From Membranipora membranacea (taxonomy: Eukaryota; Bryozoa; Gymnolaemata; Cheilostomatida; Membraniporidae), in assembly GCA_914767715.1 (NCBI GenBank), contig OU612065.1, positions 28,396,001 through 28,460,000 of the forward strand: 64,000 bases of DNA, in the 5' to 3' direction. Of the stretch, positions 24,118 through 36,700 are shown piece after piece. The translations under genes and the position numbers were made by a program. Each line of letters begins with the position of its first letter. Positions within the stretch are counted from its first letter, which is position 1. Below the pieces are notes generated by a model that had not been told where the DNA came from, did not search any database, and worked only from the letters and a program-made list of their open reading frames with translations.

Positions 24118-27100
24118 ACATGGAGCCGGAGAAGGTGGTGGATTTCAAGCCTCCATCCGACACTGTCTGCTGTGTATGTGACGGTAAATCCATTGATCAT
24201 GAACAAGAGAACATTCCAATTCTTCCTACGTCATCCGGTCTTAACCAGCCAAACTCTGAGCAGCATGACACGGCCAAACTTAACAGATCTGGTTTGATAG
24301 CGGCTGGTCGAGTAGGGGAGGCATCGCTAGGCCACACAGAGATGACTGCTGCCTCATCGACAGCAGCTGCAGCGGGAGAAATTCCTACAAGCTTGGAAGG
24401 TGGGTGGATGAACTATTCCAAAACTATTTTCCAAATACGTCATAATGTCAGACAGTTTTCCTTGCAACAGCGCTGGCGCTGAACCTAATAGCAGTTTGGC
24501 ATGGCTCCGTAGATTGTTCTGTTTTTTCACAACAATTGTGTGAGCAAAAATGTGTTTCGATGAGCAGACTCGTTAGCATTTTAATCGCACTATAATTCTA
24601 TTTTAAATTCACATATTTCATTTATGACGATGGTGCTTGGGTACGAGATTCGGGGATATATTTGGAAATGAGCATTTGTCTGACATTTAAACGAATCTTC
24701 ATCATCATATCGCATTTCTTAAATTTTACTCAAGTGACGAATCTGGCAGCTTGATTTTGCGGGTGTTATTTAACAGGTATAGGATTGTGTGTAACGCTGT
24801 GTTAGGCTCAGTTTGAGTCTGACATTTCACCTGAAAGTTACTACTGCCTAGTTCTTTGTTCAATTTTAGACTCGGCTCAATCCAAGCATCATTATTCGGG
24901 AATCATAAACATTTGATGATGCTCTAATAATTTGTCAGTCCAAATTACGTCTAACTTGTTATAGTGATATTGATTTTCACCTAGTTTTGTCAAACTTGGC
25001 TTGCTTGTATAAATGTAGTTTCAGATATCATCATGCTAAAAATCGCAGTCACAGAATAAGAAAATCTGTTGTCATGTGACTAATTCTTTTTAGTGTGAGA
25101 GCATCGATCTAATATGATACTAGATTCTCACTTTGGTCTATCTTATCATCGAGAGACAACTCCAAATCACAATTTTAATTGCCTAATATTATTTCTTACA
25201 TATGAGCCATGTGTCATTGTTCTCAACGTTTCAATGCAATGTTAATGATACTGGCATTCTTATCAGTGCTGGTGAGGTCACAACCAGCTAATTTTACAAC
25301 CTAATTTCCAAAAAATTTAGTGTCTTAGCTCGGTAATTTAACCAAAAGATTAGTCAGTCTTTACAAGACTTTCCCTAAGGTGTACAATACAGCCAGTATC
25401 TCAATGCATGTTGACTGTCAGCCTCAGTTCAGAATTCAGTTGAGTTTCAATCGAACCTGGTAATAACAAGCTGCGCTAAAGATCAAATAACACCAACGCA
25501 GATGCCAGAAAGTTTAGATACCTTCTAATTATATACAATGACATGCTGTTGTTGCTTTAATTTTGTTCAGTCAATCCTTGGTCTTAACTTTCCCTCAAAG
25601 AATGAGCTCAGAGATGTGTGTATGTCAGCACTTGGTACAAGGCTTATTAATTACATTTGAAACATCAGATAGGAGGCCTATTATCACACCAAATTACAAA
25701 CAAAGACACAGTGTCATCCTGGTACTATTCTCATTGCCGCTGCAATTATCCTCCGCTAGCAGACCAATCTCTTGTCATTCGGTTCTCACTTTTAATTAAA
25801 ATAGTCATATTAAAATGTCAAAATATTTCACATGGTATTTACTTATTGATCTTATGACTCTGTGAGGCTGGCGCTGAGAAGGTGTTTCTTTGAGGCAGAA
25901 GACGTAGTGACAAAGTCTTCCTCTTGCTGCTCTTTGTTCTTGTAATAGATGGGAATTATTGTGTAACGACGACAACTTGATAATTGCCTCCTCTCAGCTT
26001 GTTTTCTATTCGCTCGGCATTGTGTGATGTTGCTTCTACTCGATCGTGATTCTTTGCTCGGCGTTCTGATGGACTCTGCCACATGGTGCTGTAGTAACAG
26101 TATATCCAGTGCCTTTCTACTCAGCCAATAATCTGGCTGTGATATTAACACTTTTTATATTTGGTTTACTCTCTACATGGCAAAAACCAAGACGTTCTGC
26201 TGCTCAGCATGAAAGATAGTTGAGATTTCAAGTGACTTTTACAAGGTTTCACAACCACTTAACACACATCTGTATCAAGCTGAAAGCATTTAGGGGAGCT
26301 TTCCGTCACAGGTTTTCCTGAGAACAGTAACTATAGAAGCTGTGAAAACCTGTAAACACCAGCACATCATTATTATAAGTTATTTTTGGTGTTATATATA
26401 GGGCTGAGCAATTTCTACAACCAGCTGGCAATGACAAGCATACTCTACCAGCAACAACAGCAAATACACAGTGCTGCCGTACAAGCCGCATTACAACAGG
26501 CTGGTACTTCTGCTAATCCCGCTGCCTCTGACATCATTACGTCACCACATAGAAATACTATATCAGCTGGAGCTGCTCTGAAGGAACCATCACTCGACCT
26601 TAGCTCTCTGTCAGCGCAGCAGTTACTTAACGATCACCACCACCTTCCATCTACTGCCTCCGCCACCGAGGCAACCTCATCTGCTGCAGCTGGTGGACTT
26701 AAAGTTCCTGAAATACGCTCCAAGTAAGTTTAATTTTCATTATTCGGAACATGTTTATGGCTTTTTATAGTCCCATAGGGGCTAGCTTTGTGAAAGGGCA
26801 GGCAACTTTTAAATAAAAAAACTACTAAAATGTGATTTGGTCCTGACTATAAATTGATTATTATTTCCGTCTGAGGTTTTATATTTCTCATTCTGAATCA
26901 CATATAGGTACCTTTGAGCTTGAATAAATGGATTTACTAACCAAAAGTTTTAATGCCTAGCAGCTTGATATTGATTTTTAGACACTTCATGATGAGCTTG
27001 TTTTTATCCAGCCAAATTTTTTGAAAACTTATGTAAATAGCCGTATGCGTCAATTGCATTTTCAAAAATAGCTAGCTAAATTAGCAGCTGAAACACTTGG

Positions 27101-29867
27101 AAGTTTTTGCATATTCCAATAACATTTAATTGATTCACTCATTCAAGTGCAAATGACAAATTTCAGCAGATAATAGAATGGCCACCTTACTAAACCATTA
27201 AATACGTCTCTTCTGAAATTATTGACACTGGTAAAACGAGATGAGACTTTTGTCTTCAAATTCTCAGTTTATCTCGCGAAAATCAAATTTAAGAAAATTT
27301 TGATTAATCCCATTTGTCTGAAGTAGAATTTGAATAAAACATTATTTTCTCCTCACTTATAGGAAAAAGAAAGACTGTAACCAGAAAAAAACATATACGG
27401 AGAGAGAATTGAAAGCAGCAGTTGACGCAATAAGAACTCGTACTCTGGGCACACGCAAAGCAGCGCAGATGTATGGTGTCCCTCGATCAACACTAAGAAA
27501 CAAGGTAAGACACCTTCTGTGCCCAAACTAAATTTGGAAATTGTATTTGTTGATACAAATAGTTTGACCTGACTGCTTTTTTAATGCTTGAGAAACACCA
27601 AAATAAGAAAACATTTAAAATCTGGAAATTCATTGGTATGGTAAAGACATAGTTTATTTCTGGTCAACTGTGATAGCAATATATTTATAACAAAGATATT
27701 TATACAAGTTTGCTGATGGTTAGAAAACATGTATAGATTAGGATTCTGGTTATTTAAGGGACGTTTCGTGGAATAGTACCTAGAAATATACCATTAACAT
27801 TTTGCACTCATTTTTGCACCTTTTCCTTGTGATTTCATATCTCTTGTGAGATTTTATCAAATGACTAAAGTGTCAGCAGATTTTCGGTGAAATCGCTGTT
27901 AAAGCTCACCTTGGGACAGCGTGTCACCACATTTCTTTGTATAATGCGGCAATTGGTGCATCAGCGGTTGCATCAGGATATGTAAATTATGCCACCGAAG
28001 TTCTTTTGTGACTGTCTGTCAACGCGTTTGATTATTTTCATTTCGAAAAGTGATTGGTCATACACCTCATATCACAACAATCTAAGTTTTTTGTGCATAA
28101 TGGTAAAAACCTTAGAGACGATCTTTTATGATGATGATGATGGTTGATAGAAGATCGGTGCAGACATGTCTTTTGATTGGTAGAGGCGGGCCTTGCTGCT
28201 CTCTGGTTGAGTGATTTTCCATCATAATTGTTGCCATAATCTATAGACTATAACAATGCACATAATGAAAATTAGTATAGATATAAAGCTGGCAGACTTT
28301 CTTCAAATCTTATTCCCAGCAGATCCATTTTAGTGACAGTTTGGTCACCTAGCTACACTTGACTCATAAATATCTCTATAGGTTATAATCTGTTTGTTTC
28401 TTTGTTGTTGTGGTACAGATGTTAAAAGAAACTGAAATGAGTAGACAATTGCCAGAAGGATTTCTGCAGTTTAGCAGAGCAGCAGCATACATTGACGACA
28501 GCCGAGGTGACACCGTGCATAGTGATAGAAATAGTGATCACTCATCCACACCAGGCAGTAAGCAAGCTTCACCACTCGGCAGCAGAAAACATACAGACAA
28601 TCAGACAAATCCACTAGAGCTAGCAGCCAGCATGCAGCACAACAACGCATTCCTCAAACAACTCGAAGAGATGAGAAATAGGCAGGGAATCAACGAACAG
28701 TTAAATATGCTTAATCAGAATCGTATATTTGGTGATATGTTTAATCCTCTGCAGTTTGCAGCAGCCTATCCTTTCTTCATGCCACAATACTCCGCAGCTT
28801 TAGCAGGTATGCCATCCATGGACTTTATGAATCCTTACACATCATCGTTAATGATGCCGTATCTTCCGGAAATAATGAAGAACCTGCACGCACAACAGAA
28901 GCAAGAGAGGCCGAGCCACATGACCAGTAATGGCACGATGCCTTCTAGACACATGAAAACCCCATCAGAATCAGGATCTAGGCCTGCGTCAGTTAAGACG
29001 GAGAGAGAAGATATAAAAGTACCAGCTTATAAACCAACGGGAGCCAATCATAGCATAGATGACCTGGCAGCTCAGCTTCCTCTGCTAAGTAAGTCAGCTA
29101 AACCAGTACTCAGCGAGGAGAACATGGACACTCCATCACATATTAGTTCACCATTCTCTGCTGTAAACTATCTCCAGCATATAATACCACGTCCTGAACT
29201 CGCTGGAAACAAGAGATCATCTCCACCTTCGCATCATATCCCAAATAAGAAGTACAGATTAGATCAGCACTCGCCTCTAGAGTCCACACTGCAGCATTCC
29301 AGGCCTTCTAACGGCAGCGGCGCAACTACTGGCAAGAAAAGACCCAAGAGAGGGCAGTACAGAAAGTATGACAGTGAGCTACTGGCTCAAGCAGTTAGGG
29401 CTGTGCAGCGTGGTGAAATGAGTGTGCATAGAGCTGGGACATTCTTCGGTGTTCCTCACTCCACCTTGGAATACAAGGTCAAAGAAAGACATTTACTACG
29501 CAAGAAGAAAATTGCTGAAAGCAACGAGAACAAGTCATCGTCACCCAATCAGAACGCTGACAAGCCTTCAGTTTCCTCAGTCAAAACTACCGCAGTATCC
29601 GAGTCCTCCAATTCTAGTCATCTGTCAGAGTCAAAGATACCACAAGCCAGTCCCCCGCCATCATCCCAGCAGAGTCTAGCCATAGATGAATCTCGCCCCT
29701 TCGGTGCATCAGAAAACAATACTCCTTCAGCTTTCTTTGATTTCTCATCCGCATACAATCTCAACACGCCTGCATCTGATATTCTGAGAAAACTACACGC
29801 TAGGGCTCACCAAAAAGCCAACGAAATTATCAACGGTGCCAAGCAAGCCCAGGAAAGCAATTCATAG
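24118..29867 (+). CDS. LCOR/Mblk-1/E93-family transcription factor with two Pipsqueak HTH domains
   Basis: Coding exons: 24120-24399, 26402-26723, 27363-27504, 28419-29867 (TAG stop). Phases join exactly and give 730 residues. The ATG lies two bases after a good acceptor (TTTTTCACAG), so at least one untranslated exon should lie upstream. Exon 3 encodes the first Pipsqueak HTH (about residues 211-248, core [19 protein letters not shown]). Exon 4 carries the second (about 554-612, core [20 protein letters not shown] then VKERH), which is almost the LCOR/LCORL HTH signature. SLDLSS in exon 2 resembles a CtBP-binding PxDLS site. The N-terminus has a CCVC cluster, and QQQQQ and Ser/Ala-rich linkers suggest disorder. 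Relatives are insect Mblk-1/E93, nematode MBR-1 and vertebrate LCOR/LCORL: sequence-specific nuclear regulators in hormone-driven remodelling. The exact orthologue name is uncertain; the family is not. Confidence 0.92.
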
Positions 29868-30700
29868 ACCTGTGAGAATTTCCCTTTTTTAAACCTCTAG
29901 TTGAAGCCGTATATGATCACTATTAATTGTTTATAGTATACATTATTTTTCTTCCTCAATTTTGTAATTATTCTGGCTAGTTCTGATAATGATATTAGTA
30001 TCATGGTTGTAAATTTCGTGTGAATATATACCACATTGTAATTATTCTTAGTTGGTCTTCATATCTCTTTGAACCAGGAATCTCGATGTTTTTCTTCTAT
30101 AAATCCGTTCTTTATTAGCAAGTTGTGCTTAAAAAATCCTGTATTCATTCAGGGTTGTCCAGTATTCTGTCGTCCAGGTGTTGTTGAAAACAAATCAATT
30201 TTTGTAACTTTGATGTATAAGTTATATTTATTTTGGATCTTGCATTGGTAGCTAGCTACACATGAATGACCCAAATCTGGGGTTTTGAAAACATTGATAT
30301 TATACATACAATTTTACGTGGCCATCTTTTTCACATTGTTCAGCTCTTTGTCCTATTTTACTGTTGTCTGTTCGAAAATTAAAAGTTTTCTACTCGATAT
30401 AAACAAATTCATTCATAAACATGCATACCAACTTCGAAACTTATATAATTGGGCAACATTCTAATGCCCACAAAAAACAGTTACCCTATTGCGAAAACAC
30501 AAAAAGAGAGGAAATCATATAAGACAGAATATTCATTACAAGTAATTCCGAATTCTTTGAACTAAAGATACAGTTGAAAATGTTGCTAACATACAATCTA
30601 GATGTGAGGTGATAATTTATAACATTATAATATTTGATAAAATCTAAGCGGATGCACCTAATTTAGTAGATCGGTCGTCGATGGTCGTCTTGTTGCCCGG
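29868..30700. other. Convergent 3' UTR spacer between LCOR-like gene and NCAPH
   Basis: Only 833 bp separate the two stop codons on opposite strands, so this interval must hold both 3' UTRs or the transcripts overlap. A plus-strand ATTAAA occurs at about 30378. Minus-strand AATAAA-type signals occur near 30109 and 30226, both inside the likely 3' UTR of the plus-strand gene, which would make the transcripts overlap. No further gene is visible. Confidence 0.55.
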
Positions 30701-33700
30701 CTATTTCTCTCCTGCGAATATCTGTAGATCAGCAAAGGAAGTGGTGGCTTGCAGTAAAAGGTTCTGTAAAATAAAAACAATCAGAAGTTTGATACTATGG
30801 TGATATCAAATAAGATTGAGAGATTAGAGAAACTTATATTCTTGGCAGTAATGAACAGCAGTACTGCTTATCTTAATGTCAGTTGCTGCCCGAAGATTGC
30901 TTAGAGGAAGCAGTTATCACTTTTTAAGGGGAGGCAACTCTAATAAACACCAATAGTGGTCTGATAGGAGCAGTTAATATTACTTTGAAATGGACAGGCA
31001 GCATCAAATTATTTGGATATTTTAGGTCAATAGAAGCTCAGTGGAGCCTGGTGGAGCCGATTCAAATGTAATACGTAGGAATTAGTCAGCGTAAGCAAGC
31101 AACGGCTAATAACGTGATAATTCTGACCCTGCGGTATCAAATATTGCAACAGCACTAAATACAGCAGCAATAATTCATGATGCTAAGCAGGCAAACAGAG
31201 TTTGCCTGGTTAACCTGTCTCTTTCTTTCTGAGACCAACACAAGAAAAAAAGGCCCCAAACTCATAATCTTGAAGGTTTGTTGAAGTTTTCGGAGAAAGG
31301 CTTAAGTAGACAGTTTTATAGTTGAGATAATCTATAAATTAATTATTTGACATAAGTTTTTTAAATGAGAACACACCGGCGCATCTCAGAATCAAAGAGA
31401 GCTTTTACTACACAAACTACCTTACAGTCTAAACTCTTAACTCCGTATTATAGACAAGATAGACGAAATGATGAACAAATCCAGATATAATTAAAGATAA
31501 AAGTTTTATTTAGGCTAAATTGTGAGAGTCTGTCTGTCAAAATTAGCATTAAACTTACAACATGTTGCAATTTTATGACAGCTTATGCAGAGTTTAGTTT
31601 CTTTAGCCATAGCTTTGCACTGCCTCCCCTGTTGCGACACACATGGTCAGGTCATGTCTTGATATTCTAGACAGACAAATTGGTCAATTTCCCAATCTTA
31701 ACACACCTATCTGTACCCAATAGTGTCTTTCTTTTCTCAAACATTGATGCTAAATTATGGAAAATTAATGATAGCTGAGGGAAGACTTGAACTTATGCTG
31801 AGATCTCATCTATTGGGCTTACTGTGAGTGGTGAGTGGTGAGTGGTGAGTGGTGAAGCATTTGTAGGCTTATTAGGATTGAGAAAATAAACAAAATCACC
31901 CATCCGTTATCAATTGCACCAAGATCTTCTCATTTTTGATTTCCACTGCACACATCAATAGCTAATAATCAGAGGAATAGCCCATTCCAGAGTCGATTTG
32001 AATCAGGCTTTATCAAATAATATGTCAAAATTTCAATTTTTGATGAATGAAAGGAAGAAAACAACATTGCTGGCAGTCTTTAAACAAACTTGGCAATCTT
32101 TGTATAATCGAAAACACTGAATCAGTGGCACCAACTGGAATAATTAAACTCCAAAACACCGGCATTAGTCACCAAACCATAGCAGGAAAGAAATAAAATG
32201 CCAAAGTGTTTTTCTCTGCAAACCTCCAAAACAACAAGGTAAACCAGAAGAGGATTACAAAGTTCTGCAAAGCTCCAAAACACAGCATTACTCACCAAAC
32301 CATAGCAGGAAAGAAATAAAATGCCAAAGTGTTTTTCTCTGCGATGGGTGCAAAAAAAACAAGGTAAACTAGAAGCGGATTACAAAGTTCCGCAGAGCTG
32401 AGCTCTTTTTGCCACCATGATATAAGTTGACATGAAGTTGGGCGAGGTTGTCCATTAATTGCAAGATGTGGCTGTCATGTCTGATTGTGGTCAAAGTTTA
32501 TGAATTTTTGCACATTTTAAACTCACATAATCATCTGGTATATGGCAGGGGATTTGGAGGTTTTGAAGAATAGCTATTATTATTATTATAATTATTATGA
32601 TCCGGGTGGAGGAAGAGACTTGTGGTTGTCAAAATGTGAAATCAAACGATAGCTAGGTGGAGAATTTCTATCACAGCAGGCTAATATAAGATTACGTGAA
32701 GTGATAAGTCTGCAGTGAGGAGATTGAAGTGTAAAGGTGGTGGTAGGTAAGATTAGCAGTGATAGATGGATTCTTGATTGAAAAGTAGGCCATTATTCTC
32801 CTTTCTTGCACTTGCCAAATTGAGGTTTGGCTGGGACGCAGGTTTCTTTTAATTGCTCGATGGGCAGAATGCATACTTGAAATAATCAGATATTCACTGT
32901 TTGAAAGGAAAGTGAATAAGTGCACCCAGATGTTTGCCTAAATCAGAAGAATTTTCATTGTGGTCTCTTGCAACCTTGACTGTGCATTCGGTGGTGGTAA
33001 ATACTCAGAGCTCTATAGTCCTCACAGAGAAAGCTTTCTGTTATGAGCTGGGTAAGTGTGAAGGGCAAACTTTTGGAGGCCACCATGGGGCGGATTGAAC
33101 CAGAAAGTAGAAATACAGAGAGATTAAGTGCAACATGCTAAAACTTAAACAACATGCCAACACGTAGTCATACGGAAGTTTCCACATAACTAAGATTTGT
33201 TCTAGAATAAGGATCGAAGCATACGTTGCGAGATGCTTTCTGAATGGGAGCTATTTAAACCAGATATTTTCTATTTATGATTCACCACTGACCACTCACC
33301 ATGTTCTAATGATGTAATCATTACATCATGGCTGGCAGATATGGGGGAAAATTACCACAATAATATTATACTCGGAATTAAATGAATTTGTCATAAAATA
33401 CAGTTAAGGGAACTAAATACCCTATAATCACCTGGATTTTGTTTTCCAGCCCGGATCCATTGTAACATACATATATGGTAACAAACATATATTTAAAAAA
33501 AAAAAAACTATAGATATATACATGTATCAAATTTGAAAGTGTTTTGCTAAAAAGAGCAGTAGAAGCGTCTGTTCCGTGTATTGACCAAGGGGCACCAGCA
33601 GTTTTGTGGGATGACTTTGCATTACATTTTGGCTTTTGCAAAGCATGATGGCATTGGCGGCATTGATAAAACTGACACTTAATTTCATCCATTTAAAAAA

Positions 33701-36700
33701 AAATCGGGCAATTTCTGGAATTCCTTGTCAGCTATTAAAACATTGATTTCTTGTGGCTAGATTTGCTACCATAATCCTCCAGCTAGCACCACAAGACACA
33801 TGTAGATATCTGTGAGGAAGGTCTCTAACGTAACTTACCTTTTCGTTACACATGTGTAGGAGCGCTACGAACGCTATCGGGGGAGATAAATCCTTAGACT
33901 CATGAGACGGACAGAGTCCAGGCAGCCTGTCATACATGCCATGAAATGACAATCCTCCTTTAACTACCTCCTGAGGTTTAGTGTCAGATGCAGGCGCTGT
34001 TTGATCAATATTTTCCTAAAAAAGAAAAATATCTGTGATGAAACCTCGATTGGAACTGAACGAAAGTAAAAAACAGCGGTACACAAATAGTCAAGTTTGC
34101 CCCCTTACTCGCTACAGGGCTGATGTGGGTTTAGCTTGTAGTGAGACATCGGAATTTCATATCTGTGACCATACTTTTCTTATTAGGGATGCATGCCATA
34201 CCGTAGCCTTGTCACGCGGCTACTTTTTTGGTTTGGGGAGTAAGTACTCCAAACCAAACCAAACCAAAAAAGTAGCTGGGTGACAAGGCTAATACCATAC
34301 CATGCGTAATTCATTTCCCCTCAGCCTGTTATATCCGGGCACAACCCTGGATATTAGGCAGTCAAGCTTCCGGATATCTGATATATTATAAAAATATACA
34401 GCGTCATATTTATGACTCCTATTTTTTGTCAAATTTTGACAAAATTGTCAAAGAGGCTGGATCACTAGAAGAGGTTATGTAAATTTCTTCCAGGAATAAT
34501 TAAGCAGTGCCATATAATAAAAGTCTAGACACATCTAAGAACATGAAAGCAATCTTACCATCATTTATTACACACCCCAAGAGGTAAAGTATTTAAAATC
34601 ATCAATCTTTTGAGTTCATTTTGGTAATCTTTTTTTTAAAGTTTATGACACCCTCGCTAATTGATTGGCCTCAACTTTTGCTGGAGATTTGGTTGCTGGA
34701 AGATGACTGAAGGTTGACATTATTAGCAGACATAAAACTGCACTGAGAGATGATAGATTGATAATAATCATAATCATAATCGATAGGGGCCATTAGGACG
34801 CCCCTATGATTATTAGCACATTTATTGTATGGCATTGGTTAGGGGTTTTCTTTTGTCTTTGAGCAGACTTTACAAGAGGACCTTTGCCCTGTACCGATGC
34901 TGGAATCTTCGTCTCATCTTCCACCAGCCAGAATAAAAAACTTCTTTTTTTAACAGTACATTCTTTTATCCAGTTTGATGCAATATCTAATCGTTTTCTT
35001 AAACGGAGGTTTTTTTTGTTGCTCTGAATCGTCATATGTTCATTTGAATGATGTCACTGAAGAAGTGTTTTTGTATAGAACTGCAAAAATTGTACATTTG
35101 TTCTCTCAAAGTAGATTTTGAACATAACTACAATACTAAAATTGCAAAACTAAGTCGACTTTTCCTTGTTAGTTAGATTGGTGTTGCCATTATTGCCGCC
35201 CCCGCGTGGAAGACTGATTCATGTTACAGGAAGATACTAGGCCTCCTCAGAGATAATTACCATCATCAGCTAATGACACTGTACTATGGTCAGTTTACCC
35301 TCCTCAAATCTGGTACTCTGGAAGTGAACATCAATCACTGAAAAATGCAGCTAAATTTTAAACAATTGATTTTAACTGAAAATAAATTTGGCCTCGTTGC
35401 ATAACATTCCGGTTTTTTGACACTTTTTCTCTAATTCCTTTTGCAGACAGCGAGCGGAGCGGGAGTTTTATGTAATTAAATGTCACATTGAGAGGATTTG
35501 ATGAGAATAAGATTAAAATAGAGAAGGTTACCAAAGCCTCAAAGTCAAAATGATTGCAGATTAATATAAACCTTGGAGGGACAGCCCAATTCTTTTTTTT
35601 AGATCCCCACCGCAAAAAGCACACAATTTCATGCGACTATTTCGTGGACGAGTGCACTTATTAATTTTCAGTGAGGATTTTGTTGCTTTATTGGCAGTCA
35701 ACCACAGAATGGAAACCTTATAACACACAGTAATTTCAAGTGAGCCAAATTAAATCCATCAAGGAATTACATATTTTCATAAATAATACCTTTGCTGAGC
35801 CGTTTTAATTCGTTCTATGACAGTGACTCTGGCTGGTATTAGCGGGAGGACCAGCGGAACTTTCACATAGAAGATTTATATAACTTCCATCTCTGCATGC
35901 TTGTCAGAGAGGAAAATGACAATAAGCCAGGTGTGCAGAGGAGACAGTTTCATCAAATTTGACTCCCAAGCTGTTTAAGGGCGCGCCCAAAACATTGCAC
36001 ATAATACCAAAAAAGGTGAGATTTGCTGAAGAGTTACATTTCAAACGTCTTAGGTGATGGCTAACCTGATTCTGCCACTTTGTAAGTGACGTGTACTTTA
36101 AGGGTTACAGTCTCAAAAAACTGCATCATATCATAAAGAAAGGTTATCCATCAAATTCCAAATTCATCAAAAATGCCAAATGTTTCAAGTAGGAGATCAT
36201 TGATGTAGGATTACACAGTATTGTAGAAAGCTTGTGTCTCAATGTTTAGCACACCCCCAAAACTAATCTCCTGGTGCAAAGGCCTCTAACAACAATAGAA
36301 CACTTCACATTAGTTAGGATTGAATTAGCCCACCATGGCTTTGGAGAGGATTTTTGAGCGGATTATAAAAAAAGAGCTTTTACTGTACCTTATCTTCAAT
36401 TTCACCAGTCAGCAAGCCCCACATATTTCGTTTGAGCCGCTTGAAGTCGACTTTCTTAGGTCTCTTTGCGTACTGAAGATTAATGCGTTCGACCTAAATA
36501 CAGAAACAATATAATTATATCAAGCAAGCATCAAATATAAAATGTAATTAATAGGTGAAAAAAGATAACTTCTAAAAATTGTCTTCCTCTCTTTAACTAA
36601 TTACTGAAGGAATAATTTAGCATCAAATAATTAATAATAAAACCATATATGGACTCGACAATCCGCAAACTAATTATAGTCAAAGAGTCTTCCAAAAATT

